Source: Nitrosomonas sp. (GTDB taxonomy: Bacteria; Pseudomonadota; Gammaproteobacteria; Burkholderiales; Nitrosomonadaceae). From it: a stretch of 64,000 nt of DNA. The translations under genes were made by a program, and so were the position numbers. Under the pieces are notes generated by a model, which ran no database searches, was not told where the DNA came from, and worked only from the letters and a program-made list of their open reading frames with translations. Shown here piece by piece: positions 62,897 to 64,000 of the stretch; within the stretch, counting starts at the first letter, position 1, and each line of letters begins with the position of its first letter. Location: assembly GCA_016703745.1 (NCBI GenBank), contig JADJBK010000006.1, positions 434,001 through 498,000 on the forward strand, read 5' to 3'.

Positions 62897-64000
62897 CTAT
62901 CCCTCTTTCTCGATCAGACGCAAATTATTGCGTAACACGACACCATAGTCGTGTTTTCCAACGCAAACAAAAGAGCAGAGCGCCAGATCTTCTTCGTCCA
63001 GCTCAAGGCAACCGAGTTTCTGCGCCATGTCAGTATCTGCAACCAGCAATGCTCGCAAAAGCTGAGCTGGCAAAATGTCGAGCGGCATCACTTCCTCGAA
63101 TGTACTGATTGGGATCATTGCTCGCGGGCTGCCGTGCTGGCTGGCAGAAAATTCGTATGCTTTCCGTTTACGCAGCAGGCTGGAAAAGAAAACATTCATT
63201 CTGGAAAACTTGTTGCCATCGGGCCGTAACCAGCCGAGAAATTCTCTTGGAGGCGCTTCACGAATGGCGCTGATCTGCAAATGATATCGCCCAAGGTAAG
63301 CAAGTTCACCAACTGCGCGACGCCCCGACCAGACCGATCCGGAAATAATACGGTTTTCATTGCCATCAATGCCTTCACTGGCGAGTAATTCCTCGATCGA
63401 CGCACCCATCCTGGTACGCAGCAGGCGAGGACGTGCAACCGGCGGCCCGCCAAGCGCCACGATACGTTCAACCACCAACCGGCCGGTCGTAAACAGCTTG
63501 CCAATGGCAATAACGTCCTGGTAGTTCAGATGCCAGACGGTCGTATTTAAGTCAGCTGGTTGAAGGAAATGAATATGGGTGCCCGGCAGCCCGGCAGGAT
63601 GCGGGCCACTGAAAGCTGCCAGCCGTAAAGACGATATCGATAGCGCGGATTTTGCAAGCGCTAAAGATGAACGCACGTCATGGCACAACCACAGCGGACC
63701 ATCGGTCAGCCGTGCGAGCACTTGTAATCCGTGCCCAAAATCAGCCGCTTCAGCTGCAATGAGAGGTGCGGGATCAGCTGCCAGCGGATTGCTGTCCATA
63801 GCGGTGATGAAAATTGCAGCCGGACGGGTGGACGGATCCGGCAACTTGCTAAATGGACGTGTACGCAGCGCCGTCCATAGGCCGGACGCCAATAGATTGG
63901 TTTTGACCTCGTCGGCAGTCAGGGTGTGGAGCACTTCTGGGGCATACTGCGCAAATGTTTCCTCTGTTTCCTGTTCGTCGAGTCTGATAACGACTGACAG
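62897..64000 (-). CDS. nqrA: Na+-NQR subunit A (5' end missing)
   Basis: The frame is open up to the right edge of the window, so about 368 residues are visible of the roughly 450 expected; the start lies beyond base 64000. The start listed at 63934 is only an internal GTG. Visible segments TRPFSKLPDPSTRPAAIFIT, FSGPHPAGLPGTHIHFLQP, NYQDVIAIGKLFTTGRL and GSPRAMIPISTFEEVMPLDI are typical of NqrA, a soluble subunit that binds at the cytoplasmic side. It is the first nqr gene. Confidence 0.97.
   Translation of the reverse strand: MSVVIRLDEQETEETFAQYAPEVLHTLTADEVKTNLLASGLWTALRTRPFSKLPDPSTRPAAIFITAMDSNPLAADPAPLIAAEAADFGHGLQVLARLTDGPLWLCHDVRSSLALAKSALSISSLRLAAFSGPHPAGLPGTHIHFLQPADLNTTVWHLNYQDVIAIGKLFTTGRLVVERIVALGGPPVARPRLLRTRMGASIEELLASEGIDGNENRIISGSVWSGRRAVGELAYLGRYHLQISAIREAPPREFLGWLRPDGNKFSRMNVFFSSLLRKRKAYEFSASQHGSPRAMIPISTFEEVMPLDILPAQLLRALLVADTDMAQKLGCLELDEEDLALCSFVCVGKHDYGVVLRNNLRLIEKEG

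Noticed and set aside
1..64000. Search for CRISPR arrays, rRNA and tRNA genes
   Set aside because: No regularly spaced identical repeats of CRISPR type and no cloverleaf-like or rRNA sequence were noticed by eye; the only direct repeats are the three operator-like units and the 105-bp pair. A tRNA scan could not be run.

Overview
The window looks like chromosome of a betaproteobacterium of the Nitrosomonadaceae, most likely Nitrosomonas. This is an inference from gene content recalled from that group: a 14-gene NDH-1 operon and a complete Na+-NQR operon, the hemCDXY cluster beside ppc, the pilC-pilD-coaE-zapD-yacG cluster, and rpsP-rimM-trmD-rplS. I see no rRNA, tRNA or CRISPR array. The window cuts an EAL-domain gene at the left edge and nqrA at the right edge.

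Layout. 1-267: tail of an EAL protein. 309-6224: a tightly packed leftward operon (KdsB-like cytidylyltransferase, HpcH/HpaI aldolase, 2-hydroxyacid dehydrogenase, epimerase, HAD phosphatase, 6-phosphogluconolactonase-like protein, PhoX-like protein) that could make a CMP-activated keto-deoxy sugar. 6412-10497: divergent surface-glycan genes (GT-B-like protein, GT2, O-antigen ligase/polymerase, O-methyltransferase). 10539-11695: small genes (DUF2024, IalB-like, ArsC-like). 11748-13824: ribosomal operon, leftward. 14347-29060: nuoA-N. 29095-33505: sorbosone-dehydrogenase-like protein, hda, a small lipoprotein and a GumC/Wzz-like protein. 33525-36335: ppc. 36470-40414: hemC, hemD, hemX, hemY. 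40443-42393: ferredoxin-type reductase and an SDR protein. 42464-46929: pilC, pilD, coaE, zapD, yacG, sixA. 47115-51336: ABC-F ATPase and a three-gene phospholipid cassette resembling ynbA/ynbB/ynbC. 51364-55805: accessory island full of transposon debris. 55820-57046: secreted CAP/RTX protein. 57098-64000: apbE-nqrM fusion and nqrF-A.

Most of the window is housekeeping, but two items stand out. First, the GumC/Wzz-like membrane protein at 31517-33505 carries, where a tyrosine kinase often sits, a C-terminal domain that reads like a tyrosine recombinase catalytic domain with most catalytic residues replaced. Second, the island at 51.6-55.2 kb holds a single protein combining a winged helix, a GHKL ATPase and a STAS-like DUF4325 domain. 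It lies behind three direct repeats spaced two helical turns apart, and the segment is bounded by 105-bp direct repeats that differ at one base. Inverted 81/85-bp miniature elements flank the neighbouring gene, which encodes a secreted protein with eight repeats.

Energetically, NDH-1 (proton pump) and Na+-NQR (sodium pump) together suggest that this organism handles both proton and sodium gradients at the NADH/quinone step. In ammonia oxidisers this step can run in reverse to make NADH. All functions are assigned by reading motifs; no database search was possible.
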